Assembly: GCA_037783545.1 (NCBI GenBank)
Contig: JBBELK010000636.1
Span: forward strand, 992,001 to 1,056,000
Direction of reading: 5' to 3'
Length of the DNA: 64,000 nt
Origin: Henricia sp. BOLD:AAB3569
Lineage: Eukaryota; Echinodermata; Asteroidea; Spinulosida; Echinasteridae
Shown: positions 23,985 to 35,056 of the stretch, in pieces
How positions within the stretch are numbered: position 1 is the stretch's first letter
How the letters are laid out: each line of letters opens with the position of its first letter
Translations under genes and position numbers: made by a program
Notes under the pieces: generated by a model
Seen by the model: only the letters and a program-made list of their open reading frames with translations
The model's database searches: none
Told to the model about the DNA's origin: nothing

Positions 23985-24165
23985 ACCTCAAAGTTTCTGA
24001 TTTCTCTAGACCAAATAAATTTATTTTGTCCTATTAAAAGAAATGATACCGTCTTTCTGTTGCATATACATGTATATAGAAGAAAGAAATATGTTTTTTG
24101 CTTCTCCTTGTTTATTTTGCCTTTGAAAAAGACTCTGCTACGGTTGGAACGTTGAGTAGAAGAAA
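23985..24165 (+). repeat. Interspersed repeat family E, copy 1
   Basis: It shares with 32235-32400 the ordered words ATTTTGTCCT, AGAAGAAAGAA, CCTTTGAA and GGTTGGAACG. Ends are unclear. The final part (tttgaaaaagactctgctacggttggaacg) resembles the end of retroelement families such as Penelope-like elements, but this is weak. Confidence 0.55.
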
Positions 24166-24386
24166 GGCTTTCTTCCCCCAAACCTTCCCCTCCCCAACCC
24201 ACACAGTATACCTGCCTCAGTTTCACTTGTGAAATATTTTGCCTAATCTGCGAGTCCCCGAAGCATCCCAAACTACCAAACTACCTTGCTTTCTTGTGCT
24301 GTATCTTTTTTTCTTCTTTTCGTTTTCGCAGATGTGATGGCAATTTTGTCTTGTAATATTGTGTAATTTGGACGTATTTTTAACTA

Positions 24387-24538
24387 GGTGGTTTTTACTA
24401 AATGTAATGGTCGGCAGCTGGTCTGTTCGGCATCAGTCTATTCGTCTTTTAAAAAGTTTTTTCTTACTGTGAAGCGCATTGGGGGATCATTGATCTGTAA
24501 TGCGCTATATAAATATTGGTTTATTATTATTATTATTA
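24387..24538 (+). repeat. SINE/LINE 3' tail with (TTA)n
   Basis: The phrase TGAAGCGCATTGGGGGATCA, then TAATGCGCTATATAAATATTGG and a TTATTATTATTATTA run is a 3' end shared by many non-LTR-derived repeats of marine animals (recalled family knowledge). No head or reverse transcriptase is present. Confidence 0.6.
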
Positions 24539-24789
24539 CCCATACGTTACAGAGTTTATGGGTTTAAAAACAAAAAAAACAGGGGGTGCATTTAAAAAAG
24601 TGTGCATGCTTATATTTTTTGGCATTCACGTAAGCACCCCCCTCTATAAAAAAAACAAAAAAAACAAATGGATTTTAAAGGTTGTCCAAATTACTGCATG
24701 TTTGTACAATTTCTGCAGGCTAGTTTACCAACAATCTTGTTTGGACATTTAATAAAAAATTGAGCTTGTCCAGATTTTTCCAGATAATG

Positions 24790-25072
24790 GATTTCGTTTT
24801 AATAATAAACAATTAATACCATCCATGGGAAGAAAACAGGAAATTTGGAATCTTCAATTTGGATGTGAAAACAAAAAGGTTATTATAATTGCTGCGGTGC
24901 TTTATGTAAAATTAGTTTATAAAACATCGGTGGTTTTTTTAATTGAATGCGCAAAATTTCAGAATGGTAATGAGTAAAATATGACAAAGGATATGGTGTA
25001 TTAAAATCTCAATACTTATGGGAAAAACGGGGGTAGTAAACAAATGTGATCTGGACACACTTCTTTACTGAC
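24790..25072 (-). mobile_element. Element family F, copy 1
   Basis: The order CCATGGGAAGAAAACAGGAAA, AATTTGGATGTG, AACATCGGTGGTTTTTT, ending TGTGATCTGGACACAC matches copies at 42214, 62475 and 63416. Read from its other end the family starts near TTAAAGGAGYGTGTCCAG. Confidence 0.8.
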
Positions 25073-25430
25073 AGTTTCTAGACTAATAGCCTATCTACAG
25101 TATCCAGGATATTTCCCTCATCCACTTTGTAATGATAAATAATCAGCACATTTTAGCATGGCTGACAAAATCACAGTTTCGTGATGGCTGAAAAATCCTG
25201 CCAACAGATATGAGGAAGCAGACTTGTGAAACACAGATTACTCCCTATCCGGCGCAAGTTGGCAGACATCACTTGCAGAAAAAGTGCAAAATAAAGAGGG
25301 CAATGTACCCTGAACATGAAATTCTTATCAACAACCTGCAGATCATGTGCTGCTGATTATCACTAATCTGTAACGCATAATAAAACTTGCAATGAAATGG
25401 TTTAAATGCATGAAATATATAGCTATTTGG
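25073..25430. other. Unassigned intronic DNA
   Basis: No repeat or coding block was recognised. It ends with CTATTTGG, the target duplication of the next element. Confidence 0.3.
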
Positions 25431-25872
25431 CAGTGTTGTAGGACTCGGAATTGAGTCTGACTCGAGTCACAATTTTCGTGACTCGGCTTCGACTCGAGTC
25501 ACATTGGAAAATGACTCGGACTCGACTCGAACATGGTGACTCGTGACTTACGAGTCACATATTTCAAAAAAAGAAAAAAGATATATTCGCGCACTTAATG
25601 CAGGATTCTTGAGTGAAAAACACAGTACAACGCGTGAATATGTACACTGCCCCGCCAGGCCGGCAAGGAGTGCACGAGCACATTATCATTTCACATATTG
25701 TATGTACGAGACTATATCAGATTCAGTTTCATTTTGGCGAATAAGTGACTCGTGACTCGGACTCGAGGCTAATGACTCGAGACTCGGACTCGAGGCTAAT
25801 GACTCGAGACTCGGACTTGATATTGGTGACTCGAGACTCGGACTTGATATTGGTGACTCGACTACAACACTG
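25431..25872. mobile_element. hAT-like element with GACTCGAGTC words, copy 2
   Basis: Ends CAGTGTTGTAGGACTC and GACTACAACACTG are inverted. A perfect 8-bp direct repeat CTATTTGG flanks it (25423-25430 and 25873-25880). At least ten GACTCGAG/GACTCGGAC words lie inside, some in a short tandem array (25745-25860). No transposase frame is present. Confidence 0.95.
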
Positions 25873-25904
25873 CTATTTGGGGAAAAAGGTTGATGACTAT
25901 TTTA

Positions 25905-26255
25905 TCTTTAAAATTCCTCTTTAAAACCAAACCTTGTTAATAAAGGTTTAATATTTCACCTCACTTATTAAAACTGCACTTGATCATGAATTATGTGTAA
26001 ATTTAAACATGTAAACTAAATGAGTGCATGGAAAAACAATGTTAATGTGGTACTGATATTGGTTCATGACGTGTCACTTTTAATTAATCTTTAAAATTCA
26101 ACTTTAAATCCAAACCTTATTAATGAAGGTTTTTCACCTGCACTTATTAAAACTGTGATTATGAATTACGCGTATGTGTAAATTTAAACATGTTAACTAA
26201 ATAAGTGCATGGGGAAACAATTTTAATGCAGCATTGATTTTGGCACACGACAGTA
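25905..26255 (+). repeat. Tandem duplication, ~180-bp unit
   Basis: The unit starting TCTTTAAAATTC at 25905 recurs from 26088, with AAACCTTRTTAATRAAGG, ACTTATTAAAACTG, GTGTAAATTTAAACATG and AGTGCATGG in the same order. Substitutions and small indels show that the duplication is not recent. Confidence 0.9.
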
Positions 26256-26280
26256 ACATTTTTGTAACATTTTAGAAAAA

Positions 26281-26411
26281 TAAACGGCAACTTTTATGGC
26301 TGTAGTACAAGTAGACCAAGTATTGGATCAAATTAAACTGGAATGCCAGTATAACATCACAAAAGCCCTCTCCCCCTTCCAATTTTATACTTGGAAGTTA
26401 AGTTGCCGTTT
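26281..26411. repeat. Inverted repeat with AAACGGCAACTT ends
   Basis: TAAACGGCAACTT at 26281 is inverted as AAGTTGCCGTTT at 26401. The interior pairs poorly. Possibly a small MITE. Confidence 0.5.
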
Positions 26412-26544
26412 CTCTTTATGATAACGCATTATAATCTTGAACGCAAAACACACTACACGTGCACACAAACCAAAACTGGTTTGGGGAAATCTGTGGGGTC
26501 AGTAAAGAAAGTTTTTACAAGCTTGTACAAGAAATGATTATTTC

Positions 26545-26883
26545 TGGCAAATTGCTGCAGTTTTCTCACCCAGTTTCGTCATGGCTTACAACAGGAAACA
26601 TGTAGAACAAACTCAAACAGTCATGGATTACAAAAGTTCCAGGACGTTTGAGAAAAAAGTGGAATCTTTTGTGCACAGTTGAATGTGATTTTCCTGTGTT
26701 TGCCTCTTGTGACATCATGACCTTGGTCATGAATATGCATATTTTCATTAGTATAAAAACTAAAAACCTTTGTTTTAACCCCCAAAACACGCTCCAAATA
26801 GGATTTGTATGTATGTTACCGAGTCTATGGGTTTTATAGCATAGATTTAATTGATAAAAATCTCAAATAAGGGGCCCTTTTAA
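26545..26883 (-). mobile_element. TTAAAGGGCCC element family G, copy 1
   Basis: It is the inverted counterpart of 36171-36520, running from CAGTTTCGTCATGGCTTACA to GAAAATATGCATATTCATGA (minus strand) and ending in GGGCCCTTTTAA. Both copies keep a similar open frame of 70 or more residues in one orientation. The second end was not located. Confidence 0.8.
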
Positions 26884-27294
26884 GTAGGCCTAACAGGGTG
26901 TGATTCATATGTTTGGTTTGAAACTGGGTTTTCGTGACAGGCAGTTATCTCGTCCAACCCACGTCAAAAATCAGCATGATGCGACAAGAGACCCACCCAA
27001 CCACTTGTTAAAAACGTGCACTGTGATGAAAAGTCAACTGGTGATAGATGGATTTTCAACACTACAGTGGCTACATGACATCAAAAATATAGGTCCTCCC
27101 AAATACCAAAACACCAACGAAAAGTACTTAGTTCTGCAAGTAACTAACATAAACCTCAATCCTTCTGTCTTTTGTACACAATACAATGTACATTACTTTT
27201 GATTGCGACTGTTTTAGCTATTTCTATGTATTGTTAAAATTGTGAATTATTATACCCATTTTCGTTTTTGTTGTATTTTTAAACATAGAGATCA
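26884..27294. other. Unassigned intronic DNA
   Basis: A 100-residue plus-strand frame (26900-27202) has no recognisable domain and no partner. No repeat was seen. Confidence 0.3.
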
Positions 27295-27308
27295 ACACAA
27301 CATCTGGT

Positions 27309-27506
27309 GTGGTGCCTGATCACCATTGAAATGAAACAACCAAACTTGGGGTGAGAGAAAAATCATCGGGATTTGAACCCGAGACCTCTGACTCACTAGG
27401 CAGATTCGCTCTACCAGTTTGGTATACTCCCTCGGGTTTCCCCTATGGACCAAATTTTTCTCTCGGTGTTGCATGGTAGCGCAACTACATGTAGGCAAAG
27501 TAACAA
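27309..27506 (-). mobile_element. tRNA-derived SINE with 14-bp TSD
   Basis: On the minus strand CAAACTGGTAGAGCG forms an A box and TCGGGTTCAAATCCCGA a perfect T arm with B box. A 14-bp direct repeat ACACAACATCTGGT flanks the element (27295-27308 and 27507-27520), the mark of retrotransposition. Its 3' part (CCCCAAGTTTGGTTGTTTCA) recurs at 45455-45512 and its head region at 62795-62890. Confidence 0.9.
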
Positions 27507-27520
27507 ACACAACATCTGGT

Positions 27521-28217
27521 ATGCCATAGGGATGTCAGTCGACTGTCAAAATTTTGCCTGAAATCTCAGGAACATTTGCCTGCATCGTGTATAAACATGG
27601 AGTTATGTATATACAGGCAAACAAAAATAGCCTTCATGAACTCTGACATCTCTATTTAAACATTTGTTTTCTGCTACTTCTGTTACTACAGTGAGTGATA
27701 CACCTCAGGATTCCCAATTTAAAATCAGACCAAAAACTTAATTGAAAGTTGGGAGCACTTTGAAAATTTAGAGCATGCAGATATGTATGCGGAAGTCAAA
27801 TTTCCAAAATGGCACCCAAACATCTTCCTACAGATGAATAATAATTTTGTCCCCTTTTAATCTATATGACCTGCTTACACCTGCTTCTCTTAATTAGAGA
27901 AAAAGGGGTCAGGCATTCAGCAATCTATCAACAGGATGTATCAGAATGCTAACATGATGAAATGGCAACAAGTGTCCCTCCCACAATTACTATGCAGTGG
28001 TCAGGATCTGATTGGACAGGTGTAAGAAGTGCTGGGGTGAGGGTTACAAGGGGGCCATGGTACAAAATGACAGTACTACAAAATGAATGCAGGTATTTGT
28101 CACTGAACAATAATGAGCTGGAAATAAGGTACTAATTGTACCGGTAATTGCATTGGTCCATACAATCATTGAATCAAATTATCTTGTTGCCTTTTTAAGA
28201 ACATCAACAGTACATGT
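27521..28217. promoter_or_regulatory. Candidate cis-regulatory block
   Basis: No repeat hallmark or partner is visible between about 27640 and 28200. TTAATTAGAG, AATAATAATTTTG and ATCTATCAACAGG occur here. Intronic position and single-copy appearance are the only support. Confidence 0.25.
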
Positions 28218-28441
28218 CAGGGTTGTAGTCGAGTCCATCACAAGTCCTCACAAGCCTTCGCAAGTCGACCACAAGTCCCTGGGTCTTAACTCAAGCCACA
28301 AGCTATTCAAATGAACTCCAACAAAGGTATTCTTTTGTGCGTGTTCATCCTTTGCTTCTTGTTACTGGGCTTGTCACGGACATGTGATTTTATCGGCTCT
28401 GGACTTGTGAAAGACTTGTGATGGACTCGACAACATCCCTG
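28218..28441. mobile_element. hAT-like element with ACAAGTC words, copy 3
   Basis: Ends CAGGGTTGTAGTCGAGTCC and GGACTCGACAACATCCCTG are inverted. A perfect 8-bp direct repeat GTACATGT flanks it (28210-28217 and 28442-28449). Internal words are CACAAGTCC/GGACTTGTG rather than GACTCGAG, so it is a related but distinct subfamily. A solo right half lies at 61745-61848. Confidence 0.92.
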
Positions 28442-28449
28442 GTACATGT

Positions 28450-28925
28450 ACATTTATAACAGATATGGTACTCCAAAAGTTTTATGCAGAACAGGAGTTG
28501 ACAGTTTATGTATATTCACAAGTGAAAATAGAAACGGAAAGAATAAGATAATTGACTGTAGGCTATGTTTGGGCTGGACCTTCTATTCTGTGATATTTTA
28601 CTGAGATGGTTTTTTTGTGGCTAGAGTACATGTATACTGTTGTTTGCACTAGCTTTTTAAATTGGAAACCAATACTGCAACAAAAACTGCCCGACTGACA
28701 GGTGACACTTTTCAATGATCATGACCCTAAGGACACCAAAATGGACTGTCTGCACTAGACTTTTCATCTCAGTCAACTTCACCTGTTCAAATTTCACTGG
28801 GCAGAGATTGGCTGAGAAAAATAACTACTGGGCTTGGGGAAAAGGTACCTGTGACTGACAGGAAGTTCTTGGGATGTCCGCATTAAACTTAATATGGTTA
28901 AAATGCCGAATGATTCAATGAGTTG
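28450..28925. other. Unassigned intronic DNA
   Basis: No gene was recognised. The phrase near 28742 (TGGACTGTCTGCACTAGACT) is reminiscent of the terminal word of the element at 44859 and may be an old fragment. Confidence 0.3.
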
Positions 28926-29419
28926 TACAGTAAAACTTGTATATAGTGGCCACCCAAGGGACCGACTAAATGTGGCCAGAATAAAGAGGTGGCCCTTATA
29001 TAAAGGTTCAGCGAGAACATACATGAATATCCAAACATCTTAAAACAAACCACAATGCATGTCTATAGTTGAAAAACAGCTAAAAGTGAAATGGTATGAA
29101 AGGTTTCCTTATTAATAAGTTGAAATTTGTTGCGTTTTTTAATATGTTTTTTTAAGCTTATCAAAATTACCCATACATGTAGCTTGATTCGTTGAGGCAA
29201 ATCACTGTATGTGGCCAGATTATCCAGGTTCAACTTCCATAGGATTGTACACACAGAAATCCTAGTGCCCTGGCCACTGGCCGTGTTAGACAGGGGCCCT
29301 AATATCAAGGTTCTACCTCCATATGTTTGTGTACAAACTAGTTTGGGACCAAACAAATGTGGCCACTTTAGACAGGTGGCCCCTTTGAAGAGGTGGCCTT
29401 AATAGCAGATTTCAATGTA
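28926..29419. mobile_element. Mariner-like non-autonomous element with GTGGCC words
   Basis: The left end TACAGTAAAACTTGTATATA and right end (inverted TACATTGAAATCTGCTATTA) resemble the TACAGTNNAACCTC ends of Tc1/mariner elements, with TA at both borders. GTGGCC words recur at least eight times in both orientations inside. No transposase frame is present. Confidence 0.75.
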
Positions 29420-31139
29420 CCAACAAGCCAAAATTAGAACACAAAATTCAACTCAAGGGAAAGCACTGGAGTTTCAAAAAAAGTGTGGTAGTTCAACTCC
29501 ATACAACAGACTTCTGTCAGCGAGGCCTTTACACAGTATGCGGCTTATGGTATGAAAAAGAGTAATTCTATACCTCCCTGACAATGCTTTTAGAAGTATT
29601 CAAAACCTTTCTAGTATCAAAAATCTTCCCAAAGGTTAAAGAAAGTGCTTATCAATCACTTAACACAACCTAAAGTCTGAGGTTGTTATCGGTGGTGAAC
29701 AAGTCCTTCGCACTTCTATAAAAAAAAAAGTATGCGACATCTGCACAGCTAACTCTTCCTGCATCATGAAAACTGCTGTCAAATCTAAAGGGCTACTCAT
29801 GTTAGAAGAGAAGAGAGAAAGAAGAGAAGAAAAAAATCATCGGAAAAATCAGAGGAGCATGATTGGAGAAAAGAGGAGAGATGTCTGGATGAAATTCAGC
29901 GAGTGCCCTCAAGTGGTGATGTGCCGTAACCTGATGACAGGCGAGAATCATGCGAGCTATCTCATGAACGGCCCTAGAAAAATAACAGTCCTAGGGACTT
30001 GAACCGTGGCTGGGAATACAGCCAGACAGTTACACAAATCATACAAAGCGTGCAGACAATATCATGATGGTGTGACGTGCCCTTCCTACCACCGTGGAGG
30101 GTGGGGGTCGCTGACCCCAATCAGGGGGATCTTTCTCTAAAGATGAGGCTTTTTACGTCCTCAGTGACAGACAAGTGGAAAAACAGCAACTTGAGAAATG
30201 ACACATTCTCTCCTGTATTTAATACTCCTAGCTCAGGGCATTTAATGGGCCGACGAGGACTTGCACTGTGCAAATTTGAATTGTAAATCGTAAGAAATAA
30301 AAACATGTTGGGATGTGGGAGATTGCCCGGATTTGTGTAGAGCATTTTGGGTCTATCAATACACGTATCTCAGTCATGGAATTTGTTACTGGTATGTTTC
30401 AATCGCGTCGTCAATAATTGAACATTTCAATGCGTAAATCATTTCGCTCTAGCTACACACCACCATGCAGCTTGATTTATAGCCAAATGATTTCTGGAAA
30501 AGATCAGCACTTGCTTGTAAAATGCATTAGGGGCCTACACAGTTGACACCGGCGAATATGCTCATACATGTACACGCATTATTTTTTAACTGGAGTTCTC
30601 ATCAACCAAACTGTTTTTTGTTGATGATTTTCTGACCAGAGTTTTTGCAGCAACAAATCTTGATATCGATGAAAAACAATTCCAATAATTTGTGCATACA
30701 TCGGCAACAAAATTCCTGAAAAATAAAAAAAATCAGATTGCCCAGCTGAAAATGATACCGCCTGTATAATTAAAAGCTCTGAAGCATAAAGCCACATTGT
30801 TACCCGACACCAAATAAATTTACTCCACATTTAATAAACCTCACGACCTCCGTTTCTTTGCCAATATTAAAAGCCAAGCTCGTACAGCACCATGTGAAAA
30901 ATAATCCTGACCTATGGTCACACGTAATTTTTTTAAAACAGGAATTATAAAGTAACTACATAAAGACCCACTTTCAAACAAACTCGACAGGAAAACAACA
31001 TCACCACCCCAAATCACTAGCAGAATATCAGATTTTTCCTCCATCTAACCGCAAATATTAACCAAAGCAAAACTATTTTGAAAGAAATGCGTTTCGATTT
31101 GCAGTCATATAACAAGTTCATCACTTGAAGTGTTATGTT
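29420..31139. promoter_or_regulatory. Largely unclassified intron block; possible regulatory DNA
   Basis: No inverted-repeat element or window partner was found across 1.7 kb. Short frames lack domains; 29766-30002 is merely charged and A/G-rich. AT-rich segments at 30350-30560 and 30640-31060 contain several TAAT and AAAT-rich cores. Confidence 0.25.
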
Positions 31140-31147
31140 TTAGTTGT

Positions 31148-31593
31148 CAATGCTGTAGGACTAGAGTCCGGACTCGAGTCCCGATTTTCAAGGACTCTGA
31201 CTCGGCCAGTCAGGACTCGGACTCGGACTCGGGTGGTAAGGACTCGGAGATTTGGGCCGAGACCATCCGAGTCCATCCGTTACAGGCACCGAAAATTATT
31301 TGAAGTGTCCATTGTAATTTTGGGGCCGAAAGTATTTCAAACATGTGAAATAAAATTGTGAGAATGTAAAATAAATAATTTCTACCACTTAAAATAATTT
31401 TGAGCACTCGAAATGTATCTCACCTCCCAAAGAAAAATTTGTCTCGGTCTAAAGCAGACTTACGAGCTGCCAAAGATCACAGGCACGATCATCGACACTT
31501 CATCTCTGCCTGCTCAGGACTCGGATGTTTGCTGGACTCGGACTTGAGGACTCGGACTCAGACTCGGAAAGTGGGGACTCGACTACAGCCCTG
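31148..31593. mobile_element. hAT-like element with GGACTCG words, copy 4
   Basis: Ends CAATGCTGTAGGACTAGAG and CTCGACTACAGCCCTG are inverted. Flanks TTAGTTGT (31140-31147) and TAAGTTGT (31594-31601) form a 7-of-8 target duplication. GGACTCGGACTCG words cluster near both ends. Confidence 0.9.
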
Positions 31594-31779
31594 TAAGTTG
31601 TGCACCAGAAAACCTGGAACTACGACAGACGAAGCCATCATCCCAAGACTACAGGTGCATTTTTGTAGAAATAACTGAAAAGTACTACATAATAACTGAA
31701 AAGCATAACTATAATGATGCACTACATGTGTACAAAGTTTAATTACTATGGCGACAAATCGTGTGTAAAAAAGGTATAT

Positions 31780-32051
31780 TAGGGCGACCTGCTCAATAGG
31801 GCGACATTTTGGTGTCGCCCTAATATTTTTGAGTTTAAAATTCATTTTTTAAGGTCAAAAACCATTTTTTTTAAGGTCAAAAACCATTTTGTTTTAGGTC
31901 AAAAACCATTTTTTTCGGGACTGGAGCTGTTTCTCTTTGGTCTGCAACCATTTTTGGAAGCTTTGGGTAAAAAAATAAGGTGTCATTTTGAGTGACTCTT
32001 GCTGAAATTTCGGTGGTCTCCGGTGAGAGTCTTCCCGAAATGTCGCCCTAT
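31780..32051. mobile_element. MITE with TAGGGCGAC ends and an internal tandem array
   Basis: TTAGGGCGACCTG near the left is inverted as TGTCGCCCTA on the right; TAGGGCGACA and TGTCGCCCTA also recur just inside the left end (31797-31823). AAGGTCAAAAACC repeats three times at about 31851, 31873 and 31896 with a 22-23 bp period. Confidence 0.75.
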
Positions 32052-32234
32052 TGCGGCATTCATCGGTTGTTTAAATTTCTAAAAGCATTTTTTACACATG
32101 ACCACAAAGAGCATTGATTTGTGGTTCCGACATTATTGAACGATTCTTTTTAAATGACATTTAGAACGATTTGATTTTTCACTCTTTCTGTCCGACTGCT
32201 TCTCTTTGTGTTTCTCCCAATATTGTTGTTTAAT

Positions 32235-32400
32235 GTTCTTCATGCGCATTTTCTCTGGACGGAATAAATTCATTTTGTCCTCTTACTAGTATTAAAATGC
32301 TGTCCTCTTATTAGAAGAAAGAATTGTTTTTGCATGTCTTAGTCACTGCCTTTGAAGATGACATTGCCAGGGTTGGAACGCAAGGCCACTAGTTTTACAT
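32235..32400 (+). repeat. Interspersed repeat family E, copy 2
   Basis: It matches 23985-24165 through AATAAATTCATTTTGTCCT, AGAAGAAAGAA, CCTTTGAAGATGACA and GGTTGGAACG. Orientation is the same as copy 1. Confidence 0.55.
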
Positions 32401-32900
32401 TTTTTAAACCTGTGAGTAACTTTTCAATTGTTCAGGTTGCTGAATCATACTCAACTTGGTACCAACACATCACTGCAAGCAGTGCTACCTGTTCACGAGA
32501 AAACAAATGGATGGCCTACCCCTTGCCTGAACTCTGGCCGTCTCTGGAGCCAGAGATATAAACTGCTTCATGAACTATTTAGCGCCTCTCGGTAATTGAA
32601 TAACTCGACAGCCTGTGCACACTGCAGGATACAAGCATTTAGCTCTCTACCCCCTACAGGATCCCTCCCCTGTGAACAATTTCCTTCCTGTCTGCTTGCG
32701 CTGCTACACAAGCGCTTGCCCCAGGGAACTTGCAGCTACTGTGTGGCTTTGACAGACAAGATGGGGGCTTTGCTGGCTGACTGGGGCAGTAGTACGTACA
32801 GCCGGGCCACTAGTCGGAGAACTTGGTGTTTAGAGATGGGATAATCACTTTTCTGTTTACTGTCAGTTTACAAGTCAACCAAAAGGCTTTTCTAATGAGG
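32401..32900. other. Unassigned intronic DNA
   Basis: Frames of 69 and 82 residues at 32352-32844 have no domain. The stretch has no repeat partner in the window and is somewhat GC-richer than its surroundings. Confidence 0.3.
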
Positions 32901-32972
32901 TACAGTCGAACCGCGTTAATAAGAGATCCTCGAGACATTACAAAGTACCTTGTTATAACAGGAAATTTGTAT
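32901..32972 (+). mobile_element. Mariner-like element end fragment
   Basis: TACAGTCGAACCGCGTTAAT followed by CTTGTTATAACAGG fits a Tc1/mariner-type terminal repeat. No opposite end was found; a family B MITE begins 16 bp further on. Confidence 0.55.
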
Positions 32973-32987
32973 GAGGAATGAAAACAA

Positions 32988-33135
32988 GACCCTTTGCATC
33001 GGCGGCCATGACAGGGGACAGGTTTTCATATTTAAATGATGTAACAATAGATCCACAATAGTGCCTACTCGTGCATGACGCATGGTGAGAATGTGAATGC
33101 CCCCTGTCATGGCCGCCTGTGCAAAGGCTCTATTG
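32988..33135. mobile_element. MITE family B, copy 3
   Basis: The left CCCTTTGCATCGGCGGCCAT pairs with the right ATGGCCGCCTGTGCAAAGG. The interior GGTTTTCATATTTAAATGAT and GTGCCTACTC segments match copy 1 at 5630. Confidence 0.85.
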
Positions 33136-35056
33136 GAACCTAAAATTGTCCTTGCTACAATGTATGTATGCAAAATATGCATTGACAGTGCTCTTGTGAT
33201 CAAGGTTCGGCTGTACGCAAAACCGAATGCAAACACAAAAATGACAAATCTGACGTCAAACATTTCGCTGCAAACATTTGCGCAAGTTGAAACTAGTTAA
33301 AATTTTTTGCGAATTCGCTGCGCAAAAACTTCACCAAGATGTCAAATTCGTGTTCGCTTTCGCCAGAAGCATGAACCGGGCTTTAGAAGTATGAAATCAA
33401 ATTGAATTGTTTGGTTTTTTTGTTTCCATACACAATTTTTATCAAGTACTAAATCCTCTGAAAATGTAGGAATGCCCACTATTTTTAAGCCTTCAAAAAT
33501 TAAGTCCTCCAGCTTTTATAGTTTGCAATCAGTATCCACATGCCACATACATGTACTTTTGTATGACGTACAATGTACAACAGGCACATTACAACCTATT
33601 CTACAAATCTGCTAACAATTTTGACAGAAAACACTCAATTTGGATATATAACACTTCAAGATTAATGCACAAAGAACACTCCTGAATTAGAAGATCCTTC
33701 CCATAAAACACCATAGCTCTCCAACAGATCAAACTACTTTTATGCACAATCCAAGATGACACAAGGTGACGCGAACTTGTACGTATGTACCTCTTAGACT
33801 TATTTTTGAAAGGGGAGGGGGTGTTACAACAAAGTGCAAGCAGTTTGGCACTTGTACTTTTTCTGGTTAGTCAGCCGGTCAAACACCTTTCTGGAATTAA
33901 CAAAAGATAACACCCATCTTTTAGCGGGCCTCATCAGGTCCTGTTCCGATGACGGCAAACGATGATGCAAAATGTGTTTTTCCATCGGCAGTAAAAACAG
34001 AAAAATCATCCCCCAAGGGCAAATCCTGGTTGTGATACTGACTTGAACGAAGGTGTGGTTAAGAAACGAATTTAGAAAGGGGAGGGAGCGATCGGAGTAC
34101 CACACACGCACCAAGCTCGACCGTAATAGCACAGCTACCACAGCTCAGTAGTACAGTTTATGGAGCCAACAATACAATCTGTGTATTACTGATATTGGGT
34201 GCTCAGGGCTATTTGCTGAAGTAAAGCTCCCAACAAGTAGCTTTTTACATGTTAGTGAATGGCTTGTCTGGTTGAAGAATATGCCTTCCAGTCACTGCAC
34301 CCTATTACAATTTTTGTTCATCATAAAACGTCCTGCCAACAATACAATTTTTTTGTGTTCATTTGTGTTCATTCTCCCTATTTTTTTTCGGGGGGATAGA
34401 ATTATAAATTGTGGCATTACCGTGGAAAAATACACCTGTTTTGGGGTCTATTCAAGGAATAAATGCTATTCAATCAATCCTTACAGTCTCTCTCTTCCAG
34501 AATGTTGCACACAATTTAGCTGATGTTGATATACGCTCAGGCAAGTAAGCGTGAAGTTGGGAACTACATAAGGCTTACTGGTAGACAAATGCATTCAGAT
34601 GACAAAATTCATTCCCGACCCTTTCAATTATCAAACTGCGTCTTTTCAGCGCGGCTTTTGTTACAATTTTCTTGATCACTGGTCAGATTACAGAAAAATT
34701 CAACACTCTCCACAAAAATCAGATTAAATGACTGACACAGCGTGCCCGTGGCAGCTGAATTGAGAGGTATTGAACTTTACTGAGTTAACCAGCTGTAACA
34801 AATACACATTTGAATCACTGCATGTATTCCTAAGAAAAGAGAATAAATCTCTAAACAAACAAAACTTCAAAGACTGAATGGACCAAAAATTACATACGTG
34901 TAAGCATGCTTTGCCACTTAGGACACAAAAAAGATGGTCACAATGCACCTTGAGGATTTGGTGAGATGGAAATGAACAAATTGTATACATAAATCAAAGC
35001 TAGTTGGACCTACGGGGAACAAACAAAAGCAAACTCGGGTTTTAATTTAACCCACA
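33136..35056. promoter_or_regulatory. Largely unclassified intron block; possible regulatory DNA
   Basis: Nearly 2 kb carry no clear mobile element. Near 33200-33370 several GCGCAAAA/TTTGCGC words suggest a small unidentified repeat. Sequence at 33880-34080 and 34590-34700 is single-copy in the window. The 105-residue minus frame at 33824-34141 has no domain. Confidence 0.25.

Noticed and set aside
32916-32950. Minus-strand ATG reading MSRG as a possible Sall first exon
   Set aside because: It diverges after three residues and lies in a mariner-like end fragment.
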